A DNA stretch of 6,685 bases from Chloroflexota bacterium (GTDB taxonomy: Bacteria; Chloroflexota; Anaerolineae; Anaerolineales; Anaerolineaceae): positions 1 through 6,685 of the forward strand of contig JAEXTI010000364.1 of assembly GCA_023406965.1 (NCBI GenBank). The letters are read 5' to 3'. Both the position numbers and the translations under genes were made by a program. The notes under the pieces were generated by a model. That model saw only the letters and a list, made by a program, of their open reading frames with translations, did not search any database and was not told where the DNA came from. Each line of letters begins with the position of its first letter. The stretch's first letter is position 1. Below are positions 1 through 5,405 of this stretch, one piece after another.

Positions 1-222
1 CACATGGATCGACTGATCGGATTCTATCCTGCCGCTGTCCCACAGTAACGGTGAGCCATCTGCCAGGGCTTCTGTTGATTGGGCGGCAAGGATTTGAAAG
101 GCCGTCTGGCGCGAGCCACGCCGGCGATTATGGACTTGCCAGCTTAATTTTGGTCTGAGGACGTCGATCCCCAAAGGATTGGTGCGATATTCGCAGGTCA
201 GAGAAGAGAGGGTTGTTTGCAT
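1..222 (-). CDS. GH78 alpha-L-rhamnosidase, N-terminal fragment (gene runs off the left edge)
   Basis: Reading the minus strand from an ATG at 222 gives 74 uninterrupted codons that reach the window edge. The peptide carries the characteristic start of bacterial alpha-L-rhamnosidases: a C-E-Y motif at residues 10-12, NPLGIDVLRPKLSW at 15-28, an R-Q-T-A-F-Q-I-L-A stretch at 38-46, and LWDSGRIESDQS at 60-71. These belong to the N-terminal beta-sandwich region of GH78 enzymes; the catalytic (alpha/alpha)6 barrel would lie outside the window. Family members hydrolyse terminal alpha-L-rhamnose from glycosides and polysaccharides. The start is fixed by an in-frame TAA at 228-226, one codon before the ATG. 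No clear Shine-Dalgarno sequence precedes it, and no signal peptide is seen, so a cytoplasmic enzyme acting on imported substrate is likely. It diverges from the DeoR-type regulator and probably shares its control region. The family call is from recognised motifs, not a search. Confidence 0.88.
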   Translation of the reverse strand, partial: MQTTLSSLTCEYRTNPLGIDVLRPKLSWQVHNRRRGSRQTAFQILAAQSTEALADGSPLLWDSGRIESDQSIHV

Positions 223-280
223 GAGTTAAAGGGTTTCGGTCACGAAAAAGAGGTGGGGGAGTATAGGCTGTATCGGGGTG

Positions 281-286
281 ATTATA
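281..286 (-). promoter_or_regulatory. Possible -10 element of the rhamnosidase gene
   Basis: The minus strand reads a perfect TATAAT at 286-281, about 59 bases upstream of the GH78 start codon, which would leave a leader of roughly 50 bases. At the usual spacing (about 309-304) the -35 position reads AACTCA, a poor match to TTGACA, and there is no extended -10 TG. If real, the promoter is weak or depends on an activator. Apart from this element I see nothing definite between 223 and 299. Confidence 0.4.
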
Positions 287-325
287 CCGCTTTCGTTTAT
301 TGTTGAGTTATGGATTTGTGGAGAT

Positions 326-339
326 TGTGAGCGTTTACA
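326..339. promoter_or_regulatory. Candidate operator in the divergent regulator/rhamnosidase control region
   Basis: TGTGAGCGTTTACA is an imperfect palindrome around a central CG (5 of 7 base pairs match), the general shape of LacI-family operators. It sits just upstream of the -35 element of the DeoR-type gene and between the two divergent promoters. Its core TGAGCGTTTA (328-337), followed by CATATTG (338-344), recurs ahead of the transporter genes at 1277-1298. Which protein binds is not known: it could be the neighbouring DeoR-type protein or a LacI-family protein encoded elsewhere. Confidence 0.45.
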
Positions 340-341
340 TA

Positions 342-370
342 TTGACAAGTTGTTGTAAAGTTGCTATGAT
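342..370 (+). promoter_or_regulatory. Sigma70-type promoter of the DeoR-family regulator
   Basis: A perfect TTGACA (342-347) is separated by exactly 17 bases from TATGAT (365-370), which matches TATAAT in five of six positions. Transcription would start near 377 and give a leader of about 43 bases. The promoter lies inside the longer reading frame that begins at 300, which argues strongly that translation of the regulator starts at 420 and not upstream. Confidence 0.8.
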
Positions 371-380
371 AACTCTGTCG

Positions 381-410
381 ACTTCCTCAAACTTCAACAA
401 AATTCAACAA
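381..410 (+). repeat. Three tandem 10-bp repeats in the regulator leader, possible autoregulatory operator
   Basis: The sequence reads ACTTCCTCAA, ACTTCAACAA, AATTCAACAA in immediate succession. The last two units share TTCAACAA and the first is more degenerate. The 10-base period puts each copy on the same face of the helix. The array lies just downstream of the predicted transcription start and ends against the Shine-Dalgarno sequence. Some DeoR-family repressors bind repeated half-sites near their own promoters, so autoregulation is plausible, but binding is an inference. Confidence 0.4.
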
Positions 411-419
411 GAGAGTCTC

Positions 420-1199
420 ATGACGACATACGATCGCCGCCAATCAATTTTGGATGTCTTGCGGAAACAGCCCGGGGTTAGTGTTCCTGAGTTGGCTGCA
501 TCGCTGGATGTCTCTGAGGGTACCATCCGGAACGATCTCAATGCGCTGGAAGGCCAGGGATTGTTGAAGCGAGTATATGGGGGGGCCGTTCTACAGCACC
601 AGGATCAATTCCAGAATACTTCTTTCACCAAGCGATACCAGCAAAATGCGGCTGCCAAATTGGCCATCGCGCGAAACGCGTCTAAGTTGGTGAGCGACGG
701 GGACTCTATCCTGCTGGATGCGAGCAGTACTGCTTATTATTTTGCGAAAACTTTATCTGACCGAAGGCGTCTACGAGTCATCACCAATGGTTTTGAAGTG
801 GCCCGAGAGCTGGCTCAGAACACAACGAATACTGTTATTTTGATTGGGGGAATTGTAAACAATGAATCATCCTCTGTTACCGGTTTATTGAGTGAGCATA
901 TCATCGAGGAATTACATATCCAGAAGGCCTTCCTCTCTTGCAGTGGTTTCAGCCTGGAGCGCGGCATGACCGAAGTGCACCTTTCGGAGGCGCAATTAAA
1001 GCGCAAGGCAATTGAATCATCCCAAGAGTTGTTTGCCCTGGTGGATTCCTCCAAATTCGGCAAAGAAGACCTCACCTCCTTTGCCCGCCCGGAAACGATT
1101 GCCCGTTTGTTCACCGATCACTTCCTGTCTTCAGTGTGGTTGGAACGGTTACAGCAGTCGGAGGTTCCATTCACCATTTGTGAGGAAGAGGAAGCCTAG
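420..1199 (+). CDS. DeoR-family transcriptional regulator of sugar metabolism
   Basis: This 259-residue protein has the standard DeoR length and layout. The N-terminal winged helix-turn-helix spans about residues 4-56: VPELAASLDVSEGTIRNDL at 22-40 includes the helix-turn-helix, and the conserved L-K-R-V-Y-G-G-A follows at 49-56. The C-terminal sensor domain shows D100-x-S-S-T104, T-N-G at 122-124, a G-G at 143-144, G-F-S at 176-178, and D-S-S-K-F-G at 209-214, the usual phosphosugar-binding pattern. Family members are mostly repressors released by phosphorylated sugars. The ATG at 420 is preferred over the TTG at 300 because the promoter lies between them, GAGAG at 411-415 is a fair ribosome binding site, and residues match the family start from here. 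It faces away from the GH78 gene and is followed 130 bases later by sugar permeases, so it probably controls both. DeoR-type rhamnose regulators are known, for example in Rhizobium leguminosarum, but the effector here is unproven. Confidence 0.93.
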   Translation: MTTYDRRQSILDVLRKQPGVSVPELAASLDVSEGTIRNDLNALEGQGLLKRVYGGAVLQHQDQFQNTSFTKRYQQNAAAKLAIARNASKLVSDGDSILLDASSTAYYFAKTLSDRRRLRVITNGFEVARELAQNTTNTVILIGGIVNNESSSVTGLLSEHIIEELHIQKAFLSCSGFSLERGMTEVHLSEAQLKRKAIESSQELFALVDSSKFGKEDLTSFARPETIARLFTDHFLSSVWLERLQQSEVPFTICEEEEA

Positions 1200-1276
1200 A
1201 CCAGTCTAAGCAAAAAATTTGCGCGGTGATAATCCAAGCAGGCGCCTGGAGAGGTTTTCGCTCGCTTATTCTGAGA

Positions 1277-1298
1277 TGAGCGTTTAACGATCATATTG
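1277..1298. promoter_or_regulatory. Second copy of the shared regulatory motif, upstream of the transporter genes
   Basis: TGAGCGTTTA (1277-1286), five bases (ACGAT), then CATATTG (1292-1298) repeats the two blocks found contiguously at 328-344 ahead of the regulator gene. It lies about 30-50 bases upstream of the first permease ATG, a sensible operator position. I see no convincing -35/-10 pair in the 130-base gap (1200-1329): CATATT at 1292-1297 could be a poor -10. No intrinsic terminator follows the regulator gene, so read-through from the 342-370 promoter is also possible. Confidence 0.4.
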
Positions 1299-1329
1299 TT
1301 CAGCTTTACTTACAGAGAGAAATGCCTTT

Positions 1330-2298
1330 ATGACGAACGCAACCCCTTATTCAAAATTCTTCAAACAAAACGCTTCTTCTTATGTTTTCCTTTTGCCGTG
1401 GCTTCTGGGTTTTCTGGGGCTAACCGTTTACCCAATGGGTTACTCGTTGTGGCTCGGTTTTACCGACTATGACTTCACGCAGCCCGATAGGACTCAATGG
1501 ATTGGAATTGGCAATTATGTAAAAATGTTCGGGTCGGTTTTTAACCTGAAAGAATTCACCGCGTCAACGGGCGAGGCAATCCGGGTGGATCCGTATTACA
1601 TGAAGTCCCTGTCCGTGACGTTCACGTATGTATTTGTCTCGGTTCCACTTAAGCTGGCGTTTGCGCTGGCGGTGGCGATGCTGATGAACCAGAAACTGCG
1701 CGGGGTTCCGTTTTACCGGGCTGTGTACTATATCCCCACGCTCCTGGGTGGTTCGGTGGCTATTGCTGTGTTGTGGCGAAAGTTGTTTGAGAAAGACGGC
1801 CTGGTGAACGCTTTCCTGGGCGTTCTGGGTTTCACCGATCTCCCCGGCTGGATCACCAACCCTCAATTTGCCCTCTGGACACTGGTTCTTCTGACCGTGT
1901 GGCAGTTCGGTTCGTCGATGATCATTTTCCTGGCTGGTTTAAAGCAGATTCCGCAAGAGTACTATGAGGCGGCGAGTGTGGATGGGGCCAGTAAGGTGCG
2001 GCAGTTCTTCGCCATCACCATCCCCTTGCTCTCGCCGGTGATTTTATTCAACCTGGTGATGCAGATGATAGGCGCATTCCAAGCTTTTACTCAGGCTTAC
2101 ATCATTGGAGGCGGCAGAGGCGGTGTGCTCAACTCCACGCTGTTCTATACCCTACACTTGTATATCCAGGGGTGGACGTACCACGAGATGGGTTACGCCT
2201 CGGCGATGGCGTGGGTATTGCTGCTGATTATTGGGGTTCTCACGGCGCTGGTCTTTAGGACATCAGGCGCGTGGGTTTCCTATGGAACCGGAGAATAA
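1330..2298 (+). CDS. Sugar ABC transporter permease, MalF/UgpA type (CUT1 family)
   Basis: This is one of the two inner-membrane subunits of a carbohydrate importer. The 322-residue protein begins with a short cytoplasmic tail and a first membrane helix (about 18-40, LLPWLLGFLGLTVYP), followed by the family's W-x-G-x-x-N-Y element at 57-63. A loop of about 25 residues (68-92) precedes the next helix. The core helices run from about 94 onward. The cytoplasmic EAA loop is intact at 213-232 (E-A-A, G219, I229-x-I-P232) and docks the ATPase. Six membrane helices are expected. The ATG at 1330 follows AGAGAG at 1314-1319 with a rather long 10-base spacing. The stop is separated by a single base from the start of the partner permease, so the two are translationally coupled. 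Substrate cannot be read from the permease; the GH78 neighbour suggests rhamnose or a rhamnoside. Confidence 0.94.
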   Translation: MTNATPYSKFFKQNASSYVFLLPWLLGFLGLTVYPMGYSLWLGFTDYDFTQPDRTQWIGIGNYVKMFGSVFNLKEFTASTGEAIRVDPYYMKSLSVTFTYVFVSVPLKLAFALAVAMLMNQKLRGVPFYRAVYYIPTLLGGSVAIAVLWRKLFEKDGLVNAFLGVLGFTDLPGWITNPQFALWTLVLLTVWQFGSSMIIFLAGLKQIPQEYYEAASVDGASKVRQFFAITIPLLSPVILFNLVMQMIGAFQAFTQAYIIGGGRGGVLNSTLFYTLHLYIQGWTYHEMGYASAMAWVLLLIIGVLTALVFRTSGAWVSYGTGE

Positions 2299-2299
2299 C

Positions 2300-3145
2300 A
2301 TGAAAAACGGCACCAAAATCCGGCACATTTTGACACATATTTTTATCATTACCCTGGGATTGGTGATGGTCTACCCCATCCTGTGGATGATCGTTAGCTC
2401 GTTCAAGCCGAATAACATGATCTTTAGCGACCCCGGGCTCCTTCCAAAGGCTGTGACCCTTGAAAACTACATTTCCGGTTGGAAAGGTTATGCGGGAACA
2501 ACTTTCGGGAGATTCTTCGCCAATTCCCTCTTCTTGTGCGTTATTTCGATTGTTGGAAACTTGCTCACCTGCACGATGGCGGCTTATGCGTTTGCGCGGC
2601 TCAAGTTCGCAGGGCGGGCCTTTTGGTTCGGGGTGATGATGTTTACGTTGATGCTGCCGGGGCACGTCACGATTGTGCCACGGTACATCATGTTCAACAC
2701 TTTGGGGTGGGTGGGCACGACTCTCCCCATTCTGGTGCCGAAGTTCCTGGCGACGGATGCCTTCTTTATTTTCTTGCTGGTGCAGTTTATCCGCAGCCTG
2801 CCAAAAGAGCTCGACGAGGCTGCGATTATAGACGGGTGTGGGAAATGGGGTGTTTTCTTTAAGATCATCGTCCCGCTTGCGGTGCCTGCGCTGGTGACTA
2901 CGGCACTGTTCACCTTCCTTTGGACGTGGGACGACTTTATGTCTCCCCTGTTGTATCTCACCCAGCCGGACACATTCACGGTATCCAGAGCTTTGCGCAC
3001 ATTCGTCGGAGATGCTGGCGCGGTATCCAATTGGGGCGGCGCTCTGGCGATGGCGACTCTGTCAATGATTCCCCCCTTCATCCTGTTCTTCTCTTTGCAG
3101 AAATACTTCGTGCAAGGGATCTCAACCACGGGAATTAAGGGGTAA
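2300..3145 (+). CDS. Sugar ABC transporter permease, MalG/UgpE type (CUT1 family)
   Basis: The second permease subunit has 281 residues, normal for MalG-like proteins. It opens with a first helix at about 10-32 and the typical V-Y-P-I-L-W-M-I-V-S-S-F-K-P block at 24-37, followed by L-E-N-Y at 54-57, F-x-N-S near 73-76, and A-Y-A-F-A-R-L at 95-101. The EAA loop is at 173-192 (E-A-A, G179, I189-I-V-P192), again the contact site for the ATPase. The ATG at 2300 is chosen because GGAG at 2290-2293 sits six bases upstream. An in-frame ATG at 2282 has no ribosome binding site and would add only six residues. The partner permease ends at 2298. Together the two proteins form the membrane channel fed by the lipoprotein encoded next. 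Confidence 0.94.
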   Translation: MKNGTKIRHILTHIFIITLGLVMVYPILWMIVSSFKPNNMIFSDPGLLPKAVTLENYISGWKGYAGTTFGRFFANSLFLCVISIVGNLLTCTMAAYAFARLKFAGRAFWFGVMMFTLMLPGHVTIVPRYIMFNTLGWVGTTLPILVPKFLATDAFFIFLLVQFIRSLPKELDEAAIIDGCGKWGVFFKIIVPLAVPALVTTALFTFLWTWDDFMSPLLYLTQPDTFTVSRALRTFVGDAGAVSNWGGALAMATLSMIPPFILFFSLQKYFVQGISTTGIKG

Positions 3146-3158
3146 CAAAAAAATTAAC

Positions 3159-3226
3159 GAGGAGTTGTGTATGAAATAATGCAAAAACCAGGTGGTTCGT
3201 TTTTCGTTGTGCTCACTATTCAATAA
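3159..3226 (+). other. Strong ribosome binding site followed by a two-codon ORF and an overlapping 15-codon ORF
   Basis: In the 96-base gap before the binding-protein gene, GAGGAG (3159-3164) sits six bases ahead of ATG AAA TAA (3171-3179), a start-lysine-stop ORF. Its stop overlaps an ATG at 3179 that opens a 15-codon frame ending at 3226 (begins M-Q-K-P-G-G, ends L-T-I-Q). The true binding-protein start at 3242 has its own AGGAG at 3228-3232. The short ORFs could be a leader that tunes expression, a relic of an older gene start, or chance. No peptide function is claimed. Confidence 0.3.
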
Positions 3227-3241
3227 CAGGAGAATATAGAG

Positions 3242-4648
3242 ATGAGAAAGTTTCAGACTATTGTGTTTATGATGCTGCTCGCCGTGATGCTTGTATCATG
3301 CGCCCAGCCGACTGTTCCGCCGACCCCCGAGGTGATTGTTCATACCCAGGTCGTGGTCCAGACGCAGGTTGTTGAGCAGACCAAGGTTGTTGAAGTTCAA
3401 CTCACCCCCGTTCCTTCACGCTCGGATGGACTGCCCATGTATACGGGCGGCCCTGCTGAGATTCGCATGGGCTGGTGGGGAAATGACGACCGCGCTCGCC
3501 GGACCCTGCAGGTGATCGAGCTGTTCCAGCAGGCCTATCCTGAAATTAAAGTGATCGGCGAGCCCAACGGCGGCACGGCTGATCACTTCCAGGTCATCGA
3601 TACGCAGCTTGCAGCCAACAATCCCCCCGACATTATTCAGTTCGGCGGCAACTGGCCCGATTACAAGCAGTACCTTGAGCCTCTCAATGGTTACCTGGGC
3701 AGCCAGTTGATGATTAACACCCCTGAGACATTTGATCAGACCGCGCTGATCCCCGCTACCGACGCCGCCGGTGACCTGTACGCCGTTAGCCTGGGTACCA
3801 ATACCCTCGTCCTGGCTTACAACAAGACCGTGATCGAGACGGCGGGCGTTGCGCTCCCCAAGGACAACATGACCTGGGATGAGATGATCGCCTACGGCAA
3901 GGAACTCAAGGCGAAACTGCCCGAGGGTGTCTTCCCCTTCGTGGATAACAGCACCAACACGGCCAACTACCTGAGCTATTTCTACACCCAGCAGGGTACC
4001 CCCATCTGGACGAATGACGATGGCGGCAAGTCCTATGCCACGGTTGAATCTGCCCAGAAATGGCTGCAAATGTGGGCCGATATGCGCGCCGAGGGTTTGA
4101 TCCCCGATGCGGATACCACCGCGACCTATGGTGAAACCGGGCCGGATAACTCCGCGCTCGTGGCCGGCAAGGCAGTCATCGGTCTGATCTGGAGCAACCA
4201 GGCTGCTGCCTATCAGGCGGCTATGACCGATTCCCTCGGTATGACCACCCTCCCCGATGGCGGCGAACCCTCTTACGCGATCCAGATGAGCCAGTACCTT
4301 GCCATCAGCAAGGACAGCAAGAACAAGGAAGCCGCGGCGTTGTTCATCAACTTCTTCGTGACCCGCCCCGAGGCAGGCGCGATCCTGCAGACCAACCGCG
4401 GCGTGCCTTGCTCGCCCGTTGTCCGCCAGGCGATCGATGTAGGCGCTACCCCGACCGATGCGGAAGTTTATCGCATCTACGACGCGGTCGCTTATCGCAC
4501 TGTGCCGCAGGGCCCGAACCTGCCCAACGACCAGGAATTCGTTAGCGAACTGGCTTTGATTGGTCAGGCAGTCGGCTTCGGCCAGACCTCGGTTGAAGAT
4601 GCTGCTGTGGAATTGCAAGCCTTGATTGATCGTCTGATCGTCAAGTAA
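3242..4648 (+). CDS. Extracellular sugar-binding lipoprotein of the CUT1 transporter (SBP family 1)
   Basis: This 468-residue protein captures the sugar outside the membrane and delivers it to the two permeases encoded upstream. Residues 1-19 are a lipoprotein signal peptide (M-R-K, then a hydrophobic core) ending in the lipobox L-V-S-C, with C20 the predicted lipid-modified residue. A proline/threonine stretch and a valine-rich repeat linker occupy about 21-58. The mature domain from about 70 shows family features: an early W-W-G segment, E-L-F-Q-x-A-Y-P-E-I-K-V, N-N-P-P-D-I-I-Q-F-G near 126-135, and L-A-I-S-K-D-S-K-N-K-E-A-A near 353-365. Length is normal for the family. AGGAG at 3228-3232 lies nine bases before the ATG. 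Codons end in C far more often than in the permease genes, which fits high expression. A terminator follows directly, making this the last gene of its operon. The ligand is inferred, not seen. Confidence 0.94.
   Translation: MRKFQTIVFMMLLAVMLVSCAQPTVPPTPEVIVHTQVVVQTQVVEQTKVVEVQLTPVPSRSDGLPMYTGGPAEIRMGWWGNDDRARRTLQVIELFQQAYPEIKVIGEPNGGTADHFQVIDTQLAANNPPDIIQFGGNWPDYKQYLEPLNGYLGSQLMINTPETFDQTALIPATDAAGDLYAVSLGTNTLVLAYNKTVIETAGVALPKDNMTWDEMIAYGKELKAKLPEGVFPFVDNSTNTANYLSYFYTQQGTPIWTNDDGGKSYATVESAQKWLQMWADMRAEGLIPDADTTATYGETGPDNSALVAGKAVIGLIWSNQAAAYQAAMTDSLGMTTLPDGGEPSYAIQMSQYLAISKDSKNKEAAALFINFFVTRPEAGAILQTNRGVPCSPVVRQAIDVGATPTDAEVYRIYDAVAYRTVPQGPNLPNDQEFVSELALIGQAVGFGQTSVEDAAVELQALIDRLIVK
3332..3400 (+). 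repeat. Hexapeptide-repeat linker region within the binding-protein gene
   Basis: Codons 31-53 encode successive valine-rich six-residue units, V-I-V-H-T-Q, V-V-V-Q-T-Q, V-V-E-Q-T-K and a partial V-V-E-V-Q. They lie between the lipidated cysteine and the folded domain. The DNA copies differ at many wobble and some first positions, so the repeat is old or kept at protein level. Such stalks are common in Chloroflexota solute-binding lipoproteins and probably hold the domain away from the membrane. Confidence 0.7.
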
Positions 4649-4655
4649 ACTTGTG

Positions 4656-4711
4656 ACCGTATGACGGTAAAAGGGCGCGGGGCTGCGAGGCTCCGCGCCT
4701 TTTCCTTTTTT
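4656..4711 (+). terminator. Intrinsic terminator ending the transporter operon
   Basis: The stem GGCGCGG (4674-4680) pairs with CCGCGCC (4693-4699), extended inside by GGC/GCT (4681-4683 with 4690-4692, one G-U pair) around a TGCGAG loop. It is extended outside by a G-U pair and three A-U pairs (4670-4673 with 4700-4703). A T-rich tail, CCTTTTTT, ends at 4711. Just before it is a smaller hairpin, ACCGT-ATG-ACGGT (4656-4668). The A-rich left flank means it might also work weakly on the other strand. It separates the transporter operon from the downstream cassette. Confidence 0.88.
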
Positions 4712-4766
4712 AAAAATTCATTAGGGATCGCGCATTGCGCCCTGGCGGGCGACTGGTTGTTGGCTC

Positions 4767-4795
4767 TTGACAAAGCAGTCATATCGGCGTAGAAT
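4767..4795 (+). promoter_or_regulatory. Sigma70-type promoter of the ABC-2 cassette
   Basis: A perfect TTGACA (4767-4772) is followed after 17 bases by TAGAAT (4790-4795), five of six matches to TATAAT. Transcription should start near 4802, about 30 bases ahead of the first start codon. The stretch between the upstream terminator and this promoter (4712-4766) shows only a short GCGCA-T-TGCGC inverted repeat at 4730-4740. Confidence 0.8.
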
Positions 4796-4818
4796 ACTCT
4801 GTAGTGCAGAGTACTCTA
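4795..4818. promoter_or_regulatory. Palindromic operator over the cassette promoter start site
   Basis: TACTCTG (4795-4801), a five-base spacer, then CAGAGTA (4807-4813) form a perfect 7-5-7 inverted repeat that overlaps the end of the -10 element and the predicted start site. A third half-site, TACTCTA, follows at 4812-4818, so that AGAGTACTCT (4808-4817) is itself a perfect 10-bp palindrome. A dimeric regulator bound here would block transcription. The winged-helix protein encoded two genes downstream is the obvious candidate, by inference. Confidence 0.65.
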
Positions 4819-4831
4819 ATGGAGATTGATT

Positions 4832-5401
4832 ATGAACATTTCACCTCATGAAGCTGAAGAAGCATTGGCTGCCATCCAGCGGGTTTCAAAGAAGACCCGC
4901 CAGTCGATCGCCAGTAGTGGCGCGGATACCTCGCTGATGGTTACGGGACTGATTTGGCTGGTCGGTTTTGTAGGCACTCAATTCCTCTCAGGAGCGATCC
5001 TCGTCTATATGTGGGTGGGTATAAGCTTGCTGGGGTTGGGAGTTGCAACCACCCTGGGGATTCGACGCGGGAAGCGCATGCACAGCCCTACGGCAGGAGC
5101 AACAGCAAAACGCATTGGCATGGTATGGGTCCTATTATGGGTCTATTGCGTTTCAGCGATCGCCATTGCCTGGCCGCTTGATGGAAATCAGATCACGTTA
5201 TTGATTGTTCTCTTTGTTATTTTGGGATGGTTGGCGATGAGCTTGCTGCTCTTTCTGGCTCCGGTGTGGCCTGGCCTGGCCTTAATTGCATTGCTTCTGG
5301 CGGGTTACTTTTTCCTGCCTGAATGGTTCTACTTGTGGATGGGCCTTCTTGGCGGTGGCGGGTTGATCGCATTGGGTTGGTATATTCGTTCAAGGTGGTG
5401 A
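4832..5401 (+). CDS. Six-helix membrane protein of unknown function in a regulator/ABC-2 cassette
   Basis: I cannot assign a function. The 189-residue protein has a charged, probably helical N-terminus (about 4-30, rich in E, K, R and Q) and then about six hydrophobic segments near 35-53, 56-76, 95-114, 121-142, 145-162 and 166-185. A basic loop (R78-R-G-K-R82) lies after the second. It ends in basic R-S-R-W. No catalytic motif is visible. The ATG at 4832 is chosen because GGAG at 4821-4824 is seven bases upstream; an in-frame TTG at 4826 is too close to that site. It is the first gene after the palindrome-bearing promoter, and the regulator gene begins four bases after its stop. Similar small membrane proteins accompany winged-helix regulators in other bacteria, so a sensing or accessory role in the transporter system is a guess. 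Confidence 0.85.
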   Translation: MNISPHEAEEALAAIQRVSKKTRQSIASSGADTSLMVTGLIWLVGFVGTQFLSGAILVYMWVGISLLGLGVATTLGIRRGKRMHSPTAGATAKRIGMVWVLLWVYCVSAIAIAWPLDGNQITLLIVLFVILGWLAMSLLLFLAPVWPGLALIALLLAGYFFLPEWFYLWMGLLGGGGLIALGWYIRSRW

Positions 5402-5405
5402 TGCA

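Noticed and set aside
300..419. A 40-residue N-terminal extension of the DeoR-type regulator from a TTG at 300
   Set aside because: The near-consensus promoter (342-370) lies inside it, the extra residues do not resemble the family, and the ATG at 420 has a ribosome binding site and matches the usual DeoR start.
1197..1248. Short inverted repeats after the regulator gene: TAGAC-CA-GTCTA, GCAAA-AAA-TTTGC and CAGGCGCCTG
   Set aside because: Stems are short, loops too small or absent, and no T-tract follows on the plus strand, so no intrinsic terminator can be claimed here.
1322..1333. Three-codon ORF ATG CCT TTA TGA whose stop overlaps the first permease start
   Set aside because: The ribosome binding site at 1314-1319 is only two or three bases away, too close for efficient use, so this is probably chance. 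It is noted because the true start then has a long 10-base spacing.
2231..2299. Upstream starts for the second permease at 2231 or 2282
   Set aside because: They overlap the coding end of the first permease and lack a ribosome binding site. GGAG at 2290-2293 is placed correctly for the ATG at 2300.
3186..3204. AACC-AGGT-GGTT hairpin followed by CGTTTTT in the gap before the binding-protein gene
   Set aside because: A four-base-pair stem is too weak for an intrinsic terminator, and the downstream gene clearly belongs to the same operon.
3416..4618. A 400-codon open frame on the minus strand across the binding-protein gene
   Set aside because: It is the shadow of a strongly C-biased gene. The plus-strand product has a lipobox, family motifs and a terminator, while the antisense peptide shows no recognisable domain and no sensible promoter or ribosome binding site.
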